This document shows positions 7,182-15,419 of a DNA stretch of 15,703 nucleotides, in pieces. The stretch is from Gammaproteobacteria bacterium. Its GTDB lineage: Bacteria; Pseudomonadota; Gammaproteobacteria; GRL18. The notes under the pieces were generated by a model, which saw only the letters and a list, made by a program, of their open reading frames with translations, was not told where the DNA came from and did not search any database. Numbering within the stretch: position 1 is the stretch's first letter; each line of letters starts with the position of its first letter. The position numbers and the translations under genes are program-made. Location of the stretch: the NCBI GenBank assembly GCA_023144715.1, contig JAGLFC010000051.1, positions 1 through 15,703 on the forward strand. The letters are read 5' to 3'.

Positions 7182-7218
7182 AATAGATAATATTGTATAG
7201 ACTAAAAGGAAAGAATGA

Positions 7219-10200
7219 ATGACTAATAGTCAACACTTAATACCAGAAACACTGCCTTTAAGTGGTTGTCATCTTATAGAAGCCAGTGCAGGGACAGGAA
7301 AAACCTATAATATTACCCGTATTTATTTACGCTTGTTATTAGAGCGTAAAATGGATGTTAAAAATATTTTGGTGATGACATTTACGCGTGCAGCAACCGA
7401 AGAATTACGGGCTCGTATTGCTCAAGAAATTCGTTATGCAATGGAGGAATGGGGACAGTTTGATCCCAATGATAGCTTTTTCACTGCCTTAACGGAGCAA
7501 TTTAGTATTCAGGATGTTTATCCTGCGTTACATCATGCTTTATTACATTTAGATGAAGCCGCCATATTTACTATTCACGGCTTTTGTAAACGTGTTTTAT
7601 CGCAATATGCCTTTGCCAGCGGTGTTGATTTTAATGTACAAATGGAAGCCGATACAGTAGATATTGAGCTAGAAGCGGTACGTGATTGGTATCGCATCTT
7701 GGCAAAACAAGCACAAACCAATCCGTATCAATTATTAAGTAAAAAATGGCCCTCTCCTGATACGTTTTATCAGTCTTTTCGTGAATTACTGTCTTCCACC
7801 GTGATGATAGAAACTCATAGCCCAGAAATGATACAAGAAATATTTTATCAACAAAAAAAAGAAGCCTTAGCGTTATTACAGGCAGAAAAAACTTTAGTCT
7901 TTGCTCAATTAATTGACCGCCATAAAGATAAAGACAAAAGGGCAGAGGAATGGCAACAATTAATCCTTTGGCTCAGTACTCATGATTTACAAGCCATGCC
8001 TAAATCCGCCTCAAGCGTGTTTAATGGTAATCGCTATGGTCGAAAAGAAGCGTCTATAAAAAAATCACTCAATGATATTTTTGATCCGATTAAACACGTC
8101 AGAAAAAATACTGATACCATTGAGGAACAGATACAAAAAGCATACTCCTACCAAATTGCACAAGAGGGTATAGTACGTATTCGAGATAAAATCAGTCAAG
8201 CAAAACAACAGGCTCGGGTGATGAATTATGACGATCTCATTCATCAGCTTGCCAGTGCCGTGGCAACACAAGAACAACTTCCTGCACTGATTAGAGAGCA
8301 ATACCCTGTGGCTCTGGTGGATGAATTTCAGGATACTGATCCACAGCAATATGCAATACTTAAAGCAGTCTATCAGGAAAGTGAATCTGCATTGTATATG
8401 ATAGGTGATCCCAAACAGGCTATTTATGCCTTTCGTAGTGGTGATGTGTTTACTTATCTTAAAGCACGCTCTGATGCTGATGCACAATGGTTAATGAATA
8501 CTAATTGGCGTTCTTCTAGTGGTATGATTAGGGCTTATAATCGTTTATTTTATGGTGCATCATTGGAACAATCTGCACAAGATGTTTTTTCTTTTGGGAT
8601 TGATTATACGCCTGTAAAAGCAGCAGGTAATGCTGATAAAACACCCTTAACTATTACTCCAAATACTTCAGCACCCGCTTTGCAATTTATTTATTTTCCC
8701 TTTAATGAAAATTATAAATGTAAGCGTATTAAAAAAGAGCAGATGACTCAGAGTTTTTGTGCCGTGATGGCAAGCTGGTGTAGCTCTGAAATTCATCGTT
8801 TATTAACAGAAAAAACTTTAATCGGTGAGCAAGTCTTACAAGAACACGATATTGCTATTTTAGTACGTGATAAAAAAGAAGCAAATTATATCCAAGATGC
8901 TTTGCGTATTTCAGGTTATCCCTCTGTTTATTTAAGCACACATGATAATGTTTTTTTTAGCCAAGAAGCGACGGAACTACAACAAGCCTTAATGGGTATT
9001 CTTAATTTGGAAAATGATCAGTTACTCATTACTGCTCTATCCACGCATTATTTTTCCTGTGATACCGCTGATTTATTTGCTTTAAAAACGAATGAAATAC
9101 AATGGGAACGTTATCGTGATAACGCCTTTCAATTGCGTGAAATTTGGTTTAAACGAGGTTTTATGGCAATGGCATTAAGCTTATTGCATCAAAACTACAT
9201 CCCTAATCCACAGTATCATGAACGCTCTTTAACCAATGCCATACAATTATTAGAACTTTTACAACACGCCAGTCAGAAGCATAAGCAAGCAGAACAATTA
9301 CTGCATTGGTTTGATGAACACATTAATGCTAATAATGCTTCAATAGAATCAGAACTGCGTCTGGAAAGTGATGCTAATTTAATTCGTATTATCACTCAAC
9401 ATGGTTGTAAAGGGTTGGAATATCCTATTGTTTTTATTCCCTTTGCGACACGTCATAAAGATCCTACTAAATTTGGCAATAAAACACTTGATTTATTTAA
9501 ATATCATGATGAAAAGGATCAACAATTACGCTATTTTATTGGACAAAATACCCATATTCGTCAACGCTATAGAGAAGAAATGTATGCTGAAAACATTCGC
9601 TTATTGTATGTTGCCATTACTCGTGCGGAGCATCGTTGTTATCTTTGTGTCACTCCCTTTCAAGATTTTCATCTTTCTGCATTGGGGCAGACATTAAAAT
9701 TATCTGCGGAGGATCATTTACAGCAAAGTTTACAAACATTAGCGGATTCAGAGCCTGAAAGTATTGCGCTGCAATGTATGAGTGATATTGAATTTCCAGT
9801 GGTGCATGATGCCGTCACAGAACAAAACCAATCTTATAGTCCAGCAAGATTTATAGGACATATTGAACGTAATTGGTGGCTCAGTTCTTTTACGGCACTC
9901 ACACGGAATCTTCGTCATGGTGGCTTATCGACCCCAGATCGCGATCAAGATGAAAGTCTTAATGGTGTCAATAATCAGCGGTTTGAAGATCGCCCTATTC
10001 GTTTTACACTGACCAAAGGAGCGGCTACGGGCAATTTATTACATGATATTCTTGAACAATGTGATTTTTCTCAGCCCCATTGGTACTCTATTATGGAACG
10101 TCCTTTAAGTCGTTTTAATGAATCGCTGGAGGCTCAACAATACGATGATTTAATTCAGTGGCTAGAAGAATGTTTAGCGTCACCCTTAAAAGATGATGTA

Positions 10201-10749
10201 AAGGGTATTGAGCTGACATTAAACGAGTTAACATGGAAGGATACCTTACGAGAGAGTGAATTTTATTTTCCTATGGAACAAGTGAACATTAATGCCTTAG
10301 GTAAACTCTTAGCAAAGCATAGACAGCAAAGAAATAACCTTGATGTTTTAACACCAGTATTTTTACAAACAGGCAATCATTTATTAAAAGGCATGATGCA
10401 CGGTTTTATTGATCTTATTTTTCACTATCAGGATCAGTATTTTTTGATCGATTATAAATCAACCTATTTAGGTCATACATTAGCTGATTATCAGCCTAAT
10501 GCTCTGGATAAAAATATGCAGGATAATTATTATGACTTACAATATTTACTCTATAGTTTGGCATTGCATCGCTATTTAAAAAATCGTTTGGAGGATTATG
10601 ATCCAGCCCTGCATTTTGGTGGTGTTTTTTATCTTTATCTCAGAGGTATGAGTCCTAAATCTGATACAGGTGTTTTTCATACAGCAATCAGTATTGAATT
10701 ATTAGATGAATTGGATGCTTTATTCTCAGAGGAATTAGCGAGTGTATAA
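7219..10749 (+). CDS. recB: Exodeoxyribonuclease V subunit beta (RecB helicase-nuclease)
   Basis: 1176-residue protein, close to E. coli RecB (1180). Superfamily 1A helicase motifs appear in order: Walker A ASAGTGKT (residues 22-29), motif II VDEFQDTD (from 367), motif III GDPKQAIYAFRSGD, motif IV NWRSS, motif V HGCKGLEYPIVF (from 728) and motif VI LLYVAITRAEH (from 795). The C-terminal RecB-family nuclease shows GNLLHDIL (His942), MHGFID (Asp1065) and LIDYKS (Asp1078, Lys1080), so helicase and nuclease both look active. It is the slower 3'-5' motor and the only nuclease of RecBCD, which resects double-strand breaks and loads RecA. The ATG at 7219 follows AAGGAAAG by a suitable distance. The gene overlaps recD by 8 bases. 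Its RecC partner is not encoded in this window. Confidence 0.97.
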   Translation: MTNSQHLIPETLPLSGCHLIEASAGTGKTYNITRIYLRLLLERKMDVKNILVMTFTRAATEELRARIAQEIRYAMEEWGQFDPNDSFFTALTEQFSIQDVYPALHHALLHLDEAAIFTIHGFCKRVLSQYAFASGVDFNVQMEADTVDIELEAVRDWYRILAKQAQTNPYQLLSKKWPSPDTFYQSFRELLSSTVMIETHSPEMIQEIFYQQKKEALALLQAEKTLVFAQLIDRHKDKDKRAEEWQQLILWLSTHDLQAMPKSASSVFNGNRYGRKEASIKKSLNDIFDPIKHVRKNTDTIEEQIQKAYSYQIAQEGIVRIRDKISQAKQQARVMNYDDLIHQLASAVATQEQLPALIREQYPVALVDEFQDTDPQQYAILKAVYQESESALYMIGDPKQAIYAFRSGDVFTYLKARSDADAQWLMNTNWRSSSGMIRAYNRLFYGASLEQSAQDVFSFGIDYTPVKAAGNADKTPLTITPNTSAPALQFIYFPFNENYKCKRIKKEQMTQSFCAVMASWCSSEIHRLLTEKTLIGEQVLQEHDIAILVRDKKEANYIQDALRISGYPSVYLSTHDNVFFSQEATELQQALMGILNLENDQLLITALSTHYFSCDTADLFALKTNEIQWERYRDNAFQLREIWFKRGFMAMALSLLHQNYIPNPQYHERSLTNAIQLLELLQHASQKHKQAEQLLHWFDEHINANNASIESELRLESDANLIRIITQHGCKGLEYPIVFIPFATRHKDPTKFGNKTLDLFKYHDEKDQQLRYFIGQNTHIRQRYREEMYAENIRLLYVAITRAEHRCYLCVTPFQDFHLSALGQTLKLSAEDHLQQSLQTLADSEPESIALQCMSDIEFPVVHDAVTEQNQSYSPARFIGHIERNWWLSSFTALTRNLRHGGLSTPDRDQDESLNGVNNQRFEDRPIRFTLTKGAATGNLLHDILEQCDFSQPHWYSIMERPLSRFNESLEAQQYDDLIQWLEECLASPLKDDVKGIELTLNELTWKDTLRESEFYFPMEQVNINALGKLLAKHRQQRNNLDVLTPVFLQTGNHLLKGMMHGFIDLIFHYQDQYFLIDYKSTYLGHTLADYQPNALDKNMQDNYYDLQYLLYSLALHRYLKNRLEDYDPALHFGGVFYLYLRGMSPKSDTGVFHTAISIELLDELDALFSEELASV
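10728..10733 (+). promoter_or_regulatory. Ribosome-binding site that fixes the recD GTG start
   Basis: AGAGGA inside the end of recB lies 8 bases before the GTG at 10742. This supports GTG as the recD start and translational coupling across the 8-base recB-recD overlap. Confidence 0.6.
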
Positions 10750-12628
10750 GCATTTAACAGAATGTCAAAATCAATTGGAAGGCATACAAGCGATTGATTA
10801 TTTTCTGGCTCGTGAAATGGTTGAAGCACTGGCATTACACGATCAACAAAAAGCAATTGTTTTTCACTCCATTATGTTAACCTCTTACACATTAAGAAAG
10901 GGTCATAGTTGCTTAAAAATTGAGAGTGTATCAGCACTAGACAGTGATACTCTACATTGGCATAATCCAGATGATGATAAACAGGGCTATACTTTTCCTA
11001 AAACATCACAATGGTTATCTCTTTTATCACAATTAACGATACATCCAGCAGATAAACAGCCTCTGGTGTATGAAAATAATCGCTTGTATCTCAGGCGTTA
11101 TTGGCAATTTGAACACGATTTAGCTCATCAAATTAAAGCATTAATCAAGCAATATCATGAAGACCCCAATCAACTTGAGCCATTGAATAAAACACAAGCC
11201 AAACACGTGCTTGCACAATTATTTCCGAATGCCGATAGGGAGAATAAGACTGAAATTGACTGGCAAAAAGTGGCTGTAGCCAATGCCTTAATTCATCCTT
11301 TTACCATTATTGTCGGGGGGCCAGGTACAGGAAAAACTTTCACAGTGACCAAAGTATTAGCGACCTTACAAGCATTATCAGATAAGCCATTAATGATAGC
11401 AATGGTTGCCCCGACAGGAAAAGCCGCACAACGACTCAATGAATCCATTCAAAAGGCTAAATCTAATTTACGTGATGATATACGCATCAATGAGCAAGTT
11501 TTAGACAGCATTCCTGATAGTGCCAGTACCGTGCATCGTTTATTAGGTGTGATCCCTCATAGTCATAATTTTCGTTATCATGAAGATAAGCATTTGCCAT
11601 ACAATGTATTATTAGTGGATGAAATTTCCATGATTGATTTACCTTTAATGACACGCTTAATGCGTGCTGTGCCAAATCATTGCCGTATTATTATGCTCGG
11701 TGATGCCGATCAATTACCCTCTGTGGCGGCAGGCAGTGTGTTAGCGGATCTTGCCCCAAGACAACAGCCTGCTTATTCTCAACAATGTGCTGAACTATTA
11801 AATGAATTAACAGACTTTAAACTGCCAGTATTGCAAGGTGATCAGCTTAATCTGGATTATTTATGTGTCTTACAAAAAAGTTACCGTTTTGATGGTAAAG
11901 GTGAAATAGGGCAATTAGCCAAACACGTCATTCAAGGAGAAGCCCTATACAGTTGGGTCTATTTGCTAAAAGGTCAGCAACAAATACGCAGGATAGGAGA
12001 TAAAACCTTTTATCAATGGTTAGAGACTATGGTGAAGCAGTATTATTATCCACTATTTGATCCACAGACCAGTATTGAACAGGGTTTTAAATATTTATCC
12101 CAATTTCGTTTTTTAGCAGCCACTCGTTTGGGTGAGCAAGGGGTTCTCAATATCAATCATTGGGTAGAACAATTATTGCGTGATAAAGGTTTGATTACCA
12201 CAAAAAGTGAATTTTATTCAGGTAAACCCATCATGGTCACGGAAAATAATTATAATACAGATCTTTATAATGGTGATACAGGTTTATTATGGCACAATAC
12301 AGAAGGTAAATTACAGGCTGTTTTTCAAGAAAAAGAGACTATGCGGTGGCTCAGTTTAGGGCGTTTACCAAAAGTAGAAACCGTGTATGCCATGACCATT
12401 CATAAAACACAGGGTTCAGAATTTAAACATGTTGCATTAATTTTGCCAGAAAAAGACAGCTTAGTACTCTCCCGAGAACTTCTATATACAGGTATGACTC
12501 GTGCGAGTGAACAGCTGAGTCTGTTTGCCGAAAAAAGTATGTTTACATTAGCAGTCAAGAGAAAAGTACAACGTTATTCTGGTTTAAAAGAAAAAGTTTT
12601 TAGTGAATATAAACGCCTAAATAAATAG
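10742..12628 (+). CDS. recD: Exodeoxyribonuclease V subunit alpha (RecD helicase)
   Basis: 628-residue protein, slightly longer than E. coli RecD (608). The N-terminal 180 residues correspond to the RecC-binding region and carry no motif I can name. The superfamily 1B helicase follows: Walker A VGGPGTGKT (191-199), the APTGKAAQRL element, Walker B LLVDEISM (Asp293, Glu294), LGDADQLPSVAAGSVLADL, TIHKTQGSEF (motif V) and LLYTGMTRASEQL (motif VI). It is the fast 5'-3' motor of RecBCD. The start is GTG with the ribosome-binding site at 10728-10733, overlapping the end of recB. The stop TAG (12626-12628) sits inside the terminator hairpin shared with the convergent gene on the minus strand. Confidence 0.96.
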   Translation: MYKHLTECQNQLEGIQAIDYFLAREMVEALALHDQQKAIVFHSIMLTSYTLRKGHSCLKIESVSALDSDTLHWHNPDDDKQGYTFPKTSQWLSLLSQLTIHPADKQPLVYENNRLYLRRYWQFEHDLAHQIKALIKQYHEDPNQLEPLNKTQAKHVLAQLFPNADRENKTEIDWQKVAVANALIHPFTIIVGGPGTGKTFTVTKVLATLQALSDKPLMIAMVAPTGKAAQRLNESIQKAKSNLRDDIRINEQVLDSIPDSASTVHRLLGVIPHSHNFRYHEDKHLPYNVLLVDEISMIDLPLMTRLMRAVPNHCRIIMLGDADQLPSVAAGSVLADLAPRQQPAYSQQCAELLNELTDFKLPVLQGDQLNLDYLCVLQKSYRFDGKGEIGQLAKHVIQGEALYSWVYLLKGQQQIRRIGDKTFYQWLETMVKQYYYPLFDPQTSIEQGFKYLSQFRFLAATRLGEQGVLNINHWVEQLLRDKGLITTKSEFYSGKPIMVTENNYNTDLYNGDTGLLWHNTEGKLQAVFQEKETMRWLSLGRLPKVETVYAMTIHKTQGSEFKHVALILPEKDSLVLSRELLYTGMTRASEQLSLFAEKSMFTLAVKRKVQRYSGLKEKVFSEYKRLNK

Positions 12629-12645
12629 CCTTATAAAGGCTGTTT
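12623..12645. terminator. Bidirectional terminator hairpin shared by recD and the aspartic protease gene
   Basis: Arms 12623-12632 and 12636-12645 pair over 10 bp (core AGCCTT/AAGGCT, one G-T pair, outer A-T pairs) around an ATA loop. The plus strand continues with a short GTTT run. The minus strand continues CTATTTATTTA, a better T-rich tract. Both convergent stop codons, recD TAG 12626-12628 and the minus-strand TAA 12631-12633, lie inside the hairpin. Confidence 0.65.
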
Positions 12646-13146
12646 AAGGGTCAGTATAGTACCCCGTTGACTAAATTCAAGTTGTTTTAATACCGACATT
12701 CCCAATAAAATTTCATCTAAATTGGGAGTAATAATAGCGTTAATATTATATAAATGAATCTCTCCTAGACTTAGGGAACCAATAGTCGTTAGATAACCAA
12801 TACTGCGTCCATTGGCGGTAGAAATGGATATTTTACGACCTTTTTTGAGTCCTAATTCTTGTGCTTGATATTCAGGTATTGCAACAGATGTAGCCCCTGT
12901 ATCCAGAAGAAACACTATTTTTTTTCTGTTAATTTCTCCTGTCCCAACATAATGCCCTAAGCGATTTTGTTTTAGACTGATTTCAATAAAATTTTGATTA
13001 ATGTGTGAAGTTTGAATGGATTGATTGGGATTATATTGTTTATCAAGAATATTTTGAAATAACTGAGTTAATAAACCTAAACCAATCACCATTGCAATAA
13101 TCAGCATACCAATGCCGAGTAACTTTGTATCTGATTTTTTCTGCAT
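12631..13146 (-). CDS. Membrane-anchored retropepsin-like aspartic protease (single domain)
   Basis: 171-residue protein with one N-terminal membrane segment (about residues 9-30), a linker of about 35 residues, then a retropepsin fold. The fold shows GTGEINRKKIVFLLDTGATSVAIP with catalytic Asp82 in DTGA, a flap-like NGRSIGYLT region, and ILLGMSVLKQLEF near the end. This matches the bacterial single-domain clan AA proteases (TIGR02281-type), which must dimerise because each chain gives one catalytic Asp. The protease domain is expected in the periplasm; its substrates are unknown. The gene follows cnoX by 29 bases on the same strand, so it is probably last in that operon. No clear ribosome-binding site precedes the ATG at 13146, so the start is less certain. 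The next ATG in frame (residue 14) would cut into the membrane segment. Confidence 0.85.
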   Translation of the reverse strand: MQKKSDTKLLGIGMLIIAMVIGLGLLTQLFQNILDKQYNPNQSIQTSHINQNFIEISLKQNRLGHYVGTGEINRKKIVFLLDTGATSVAIPEYQAQELGLKKGRKISISTANGRSIGYLTTIGSLSLGEIHLYNINAIITPNLDEILLGMSVLKQLEFSQRGTILTLKQPL

Positions 13147-13175
13147 ATTAGATTGAAAAAATAATGTGATAAAAA

Positions 13176-14042
13176 TCAGTGCAATAAAGTGGCTAATTGA
13201 GTGCGGTACTGTCTTGTTAACGGTTCTTGCGAACCTAATACTGCAAAAATTTGTAACATAGCCGCTTTTGCTTCACCGTCTTGAAAATCTACCTCTCTTT
13301 GTACAATGTAAAATAAGGCTTCTAATGCCTGTTCATATTGTTGAGAAACACTGTATTGATTGGCCAGTTGCAAGCGTATTTCGTGATTATCTGGATTGGC
13401 ATCAAGTTGGGTTAATAATTCACTGACATCAGGGGCATCACTGGTGACTTTGGCTAAATTAAGTGCATCATTTAAGCTTTTTACCTTGTCCGTCATTTGT
13501 ATATTAGCAGGTAAGGCTTTTAATACCGCTTCACAATTTTCAAAATCCCCCGATTGTAAATAGACTTGAGCAATGGCAACATAGACATCACTATTAGACG
13601 GATCTTGCTGGTTGGCTATTTTTAAAATTTCAGTGGCTTGTTGATAATCACCTGCCTCAGAACACACAAGAGCTTGCTGTATTTGTTTATCAAGTTCATT
13701 TTCAATATGATTATCAAGAAATTGGCGTAATTCACTTTCAGTTTTTGCACCCACAAATTCATCCACTACCACACCCTCTTTATAGAGTTTTACAGTAGGT
13801 AAATTGCGAACACCTGCACTTGCCACTAATTCTTGTTGTTCATCTGCGTTAACCTTGGCTAAAATAAAAGCCCCTTTATAGTCATTGGATAATTGACTTA
13901 AAAGAGGGATTAAGGTTTTACAAGGTTGACACCATTCCGCCCAAAAATCGACTAAAATAGCCTGTTGTTTTGATGCTTCAATGACTTGTTGTTCAAAATG
14001 TCCTGCATCTTGAATATCTATCACAAAGGGAAAATCACTCAT
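13176..14042 (-). CDS. cnoX: Thioredoxin-TPR chaperedoxin CnoX (YbbN)
   Basis: 288-residue protein. Residues about 1-110 are a thioredoxin fold with VDFWAEWCQPCK (Cys38, Cys41) and the NLPTVKLY cis-proline loop. The remainder is a helical TPR region (TPR units around 116-190 and a second pair towards 285). This matches CnoX/YbbN, a holdase that protects proteins from oxidative over-aggregation and hands them to GroEL or DnaK. E. coli CnoX has SQHC in place of CxxC and lacks thioredoxin activity. Here both cysteines are present, so redox activity is possible. There is no signal peptide, so it is cytoplasmic. AGGAA (14053-14057) lies 10 bases before the ATG. The gene sits 35 bases after the aminotransferase and 29 before the aspartic protease. 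Confidence 0.93.
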   Translation of the reverse strand: MSDFPFVIDIQDAGHFEQQVIEASKQQAILVDFWAEWCQPCKTLIPLLSQLSNDYKGAFILAKVNADEQQELVASAGVRNLPTVKLYKEGVVVDEFVGAKTESELRQFLDNHIENELDKQIQQALVCSEAGDYQQATEILKIANQQDPSNSDVYVAIAQVYLQSGDFENCEAVLKALPANIQMTDKVKSLNDALNLAKVTSDAPDVSELLTQLDANPDNHEIRLQLANQYSVSQQYEQALEALFYIVQREVDFQDGEAKAAMLQIFAVLGSQEPLTRQYRTQLATLLH

Positions 14043-14077
14043 TTTTTTTCTATTCCTGTTTTTATGAAAACTGTTGT

Positions 14078-15286
14078 TTATGAGAACAATGTCTCTAAAC
14101 GTTGCATGGCTTCTTGTAAATTTTCCATACTGGTTGCAAATGAAATACGCATATAACCTTCAGCACCGAAGGCAGAACCCGGCACTAAGGCAACTTCTGC
14201 TTTACTCAGGATATAATCAGCCAGTTCAACATCATTATTAATGCCCTCTGTTTTATCAATAATCGCCTGCATATTTACAAACGTATAAAACGCTCCTTGG
14301 GAGGCAAGGGCTTGCATATCAGGAATAGCATTTACTGCATTAACAACAAAATCATGCCGTTCTTTAAAGGCTTTTAACATGGTTTTAATGCAACTTTGAT
14401 CGCCATTTAATGCTTCTAAGGTGGCCATTTGAGAAATAGAACAAGGGTTTGAAGTGCTTTGTGATTGAATTTTAGTCATCGCTGCAATTAAATCAGTAGG
14501 TCCTGCGGCATAACCCATACGCCAACCTGTCATGGCATACGCCTTGCTGACACCATTCATAGTAACGGTTTGATCATATAATTCAGGGCAGACCTCAGCG
14601 ATGGTGCAAAAAGGCTCATCAGACCAAATAATATGTTCATACATATCATCACTGGCAATAATAATATTAGGATAGTCTTTGAGTACATCACCAATAGCTC
14701 TTAAATCCGCACGAGTATAGGTGACACCTGTTGGATTAGACGGCGTGTTTAATACAAAGAGGCGAGTTTTATCAGTAATTGCTGATCGGAGTTGCTCAGG
14801 ATTTATTTTAAATCCCTGCTCAATCCCTGCATGGATAATCACAGGCTGACCCCCTGCTAATATTGCCATATCAGGATAGGATACCCAATAAGGGGCGTTA
14901 ATAATCACTTCATCGCCTTCATTTAAGTAGGCTTGACAGAGATTATAAAAACTTTGTTTGCCCCCTGTAGAAACTAAGACTTGATCGGGGGTATAGTCTA
15001 AAGAATTATCACGTTTAAATTTATCACAGACCGCCTGTTTTAACTCAGGTATACCTGCAACGGCTGTATACCGTGTAAAACCTTCATTAATGGCATGAAT
15101 ACCTGCTTGTTTTATATGATCAGGGGTGTCAAAATCAGGTTCTCCTGCCCCCAGACCAATGATATTTTTGCCTTCTGCTTTAAGGGCTTTTGCTTTAGCA
15201 GTGATGACTAAGGTTGCAGAAGGTTTGATTGCCTGTACTCGATCAGACAATTTGATTGTAGAGTGTTTAGAGTTGTTCATAGCCAA
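14078..15286 (-). CDS. aspC: PLP-dependent class I aminotransferase (aspartate aminotransferase, subgroup Ib type)
   Basis: 402-residue fold-type I aminotransferase. It shows GLGAGEPDFDTPDHI near the N-terminus, TRYTAVAGIPELKQAV, the NTPSNPTGVTY substrate/PLP loop, SDDMYEHIIW with the pyridine-binding Asp, and SKAYAMTGWRMGYAAGP with the PLP Schiff-base lysine (about residue 248). The spacing and KPSATL...GAGEPDFDTP start match the Ib aspartate/prephenate aminotransferases rather than enterobacterial AspC (Ia), so the precise substrate could be aspartate, prephenate or both. Start choice is open. GAGAG (15296-15300) is 9 bases from a TTG at 15286 but 15 from the ATG at 15280, a difference of two residues. 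It is probably the first gene of an operon with cnoX and the aspartic protease. The gene is divergent from uvrB. Confidence 0.92.
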   Translation of the reverse strand: MAMNNSKHSTIKLSDRVQAIKPSATLVITAKAKALKAEGKNIIGLGAGEPDFDTPDHIKQAGIHAINEGFTRYTAVAGIPELKQAVCDKFKRDNSLDYTPDQVLVSTGGKQSFYNLCQAYLNEGDEVIINAPYWVSYPDMAILAGGQPVIIHAGIEQGFKINPEQLRSAITDKTRLFVLNTPSNPTGVTYTRADLRAIGDVLKDYPNIIIASDDMYEHIIWSDEPFCTIAEVCPELYDQTVTMNGVSKAYAMTGWRMGYAAGPTDLIAAMTKIQSQSTSNPCSISQMATLEALNGDQSCIKTMLKAFKERHDFVVNAVNAIPDMQALASQGAFYTFVNMQAIIDKTEGINNDVELADYILSKAEVALVPGSAFGAEGYMRISFATSMENLQEAMQRLETLFS

Positions 15287-15349
15287 GTGATAGGTCTCTC
15301 ACGTAAAATGGAATAATGTAAAATAATTCGGATTAAAATATCAAACATA

Positions 15350-15358
15350 ATTCTAGCA
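15350..15358 (-). promoter_or_regulatory. Putative extended -10 promoter of the aminotransferase operon
   Basis: Read on the minus strand the sequence is TGC-TAGAAT, an extended -10 with five of six TATAAT positions. The -35 region 17 bp upstream (CTGTAA) is weak, as is usual for extended -10 promoters. Transcription would start near 15343, giving a leader of about 57 bases. A rival pair on the same strand is TTGATA-N18-TACATT, closer to the gene. Confidence 0.35.
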
Positions 15359-15360
15359 CA

Positions 15361-15380
15361 TAGTCTATTTTTTTACAGAA
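15361..15380 (+). promoter_or_regulatory. Degenerate LexA (SOS box)-like sequence upstream of uvrB
   Basis: The 20 bases match the E. coli LexA consensus (TACTGT-A/T-rich-ACAGTA) at about 13 of 20 positions. The right half ACAG is intact, but the left half CTGT reads GTCT. It lies 40-60 bases before the uvrB start, where an SOS box would be expected. The half-site failure makes it a weak candidate, and the local LexA may have another consensus. Confidence 0.2.
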
Positions 15381-15419
15381 TAAATTGACTCTGATCAGTG
15401 CAAATAAAAGGAAATAATC

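Noticed and set aside
8065..8487. Minus-strand open frame of 140 codons
   Set aside because: Antisense to the recB helicase core, which is intact through motif II. The translation is Cys/Ile-rich with no family pattern, as expected of a shadow frame.
9401..9697. Plus-strand open frame of 98 codons
   Set aside because: Overlaps recB motifs V and VI in another frame. No ribosome-binding site or domain is seen.
14051..14073. Hairpin between the aminotransferase and cnoX
   Set aside because: Only a 5-bp GTTTT/AAAAC stem can form and flanking bases mismatch, which is too weak to call a terminator or attenuator.
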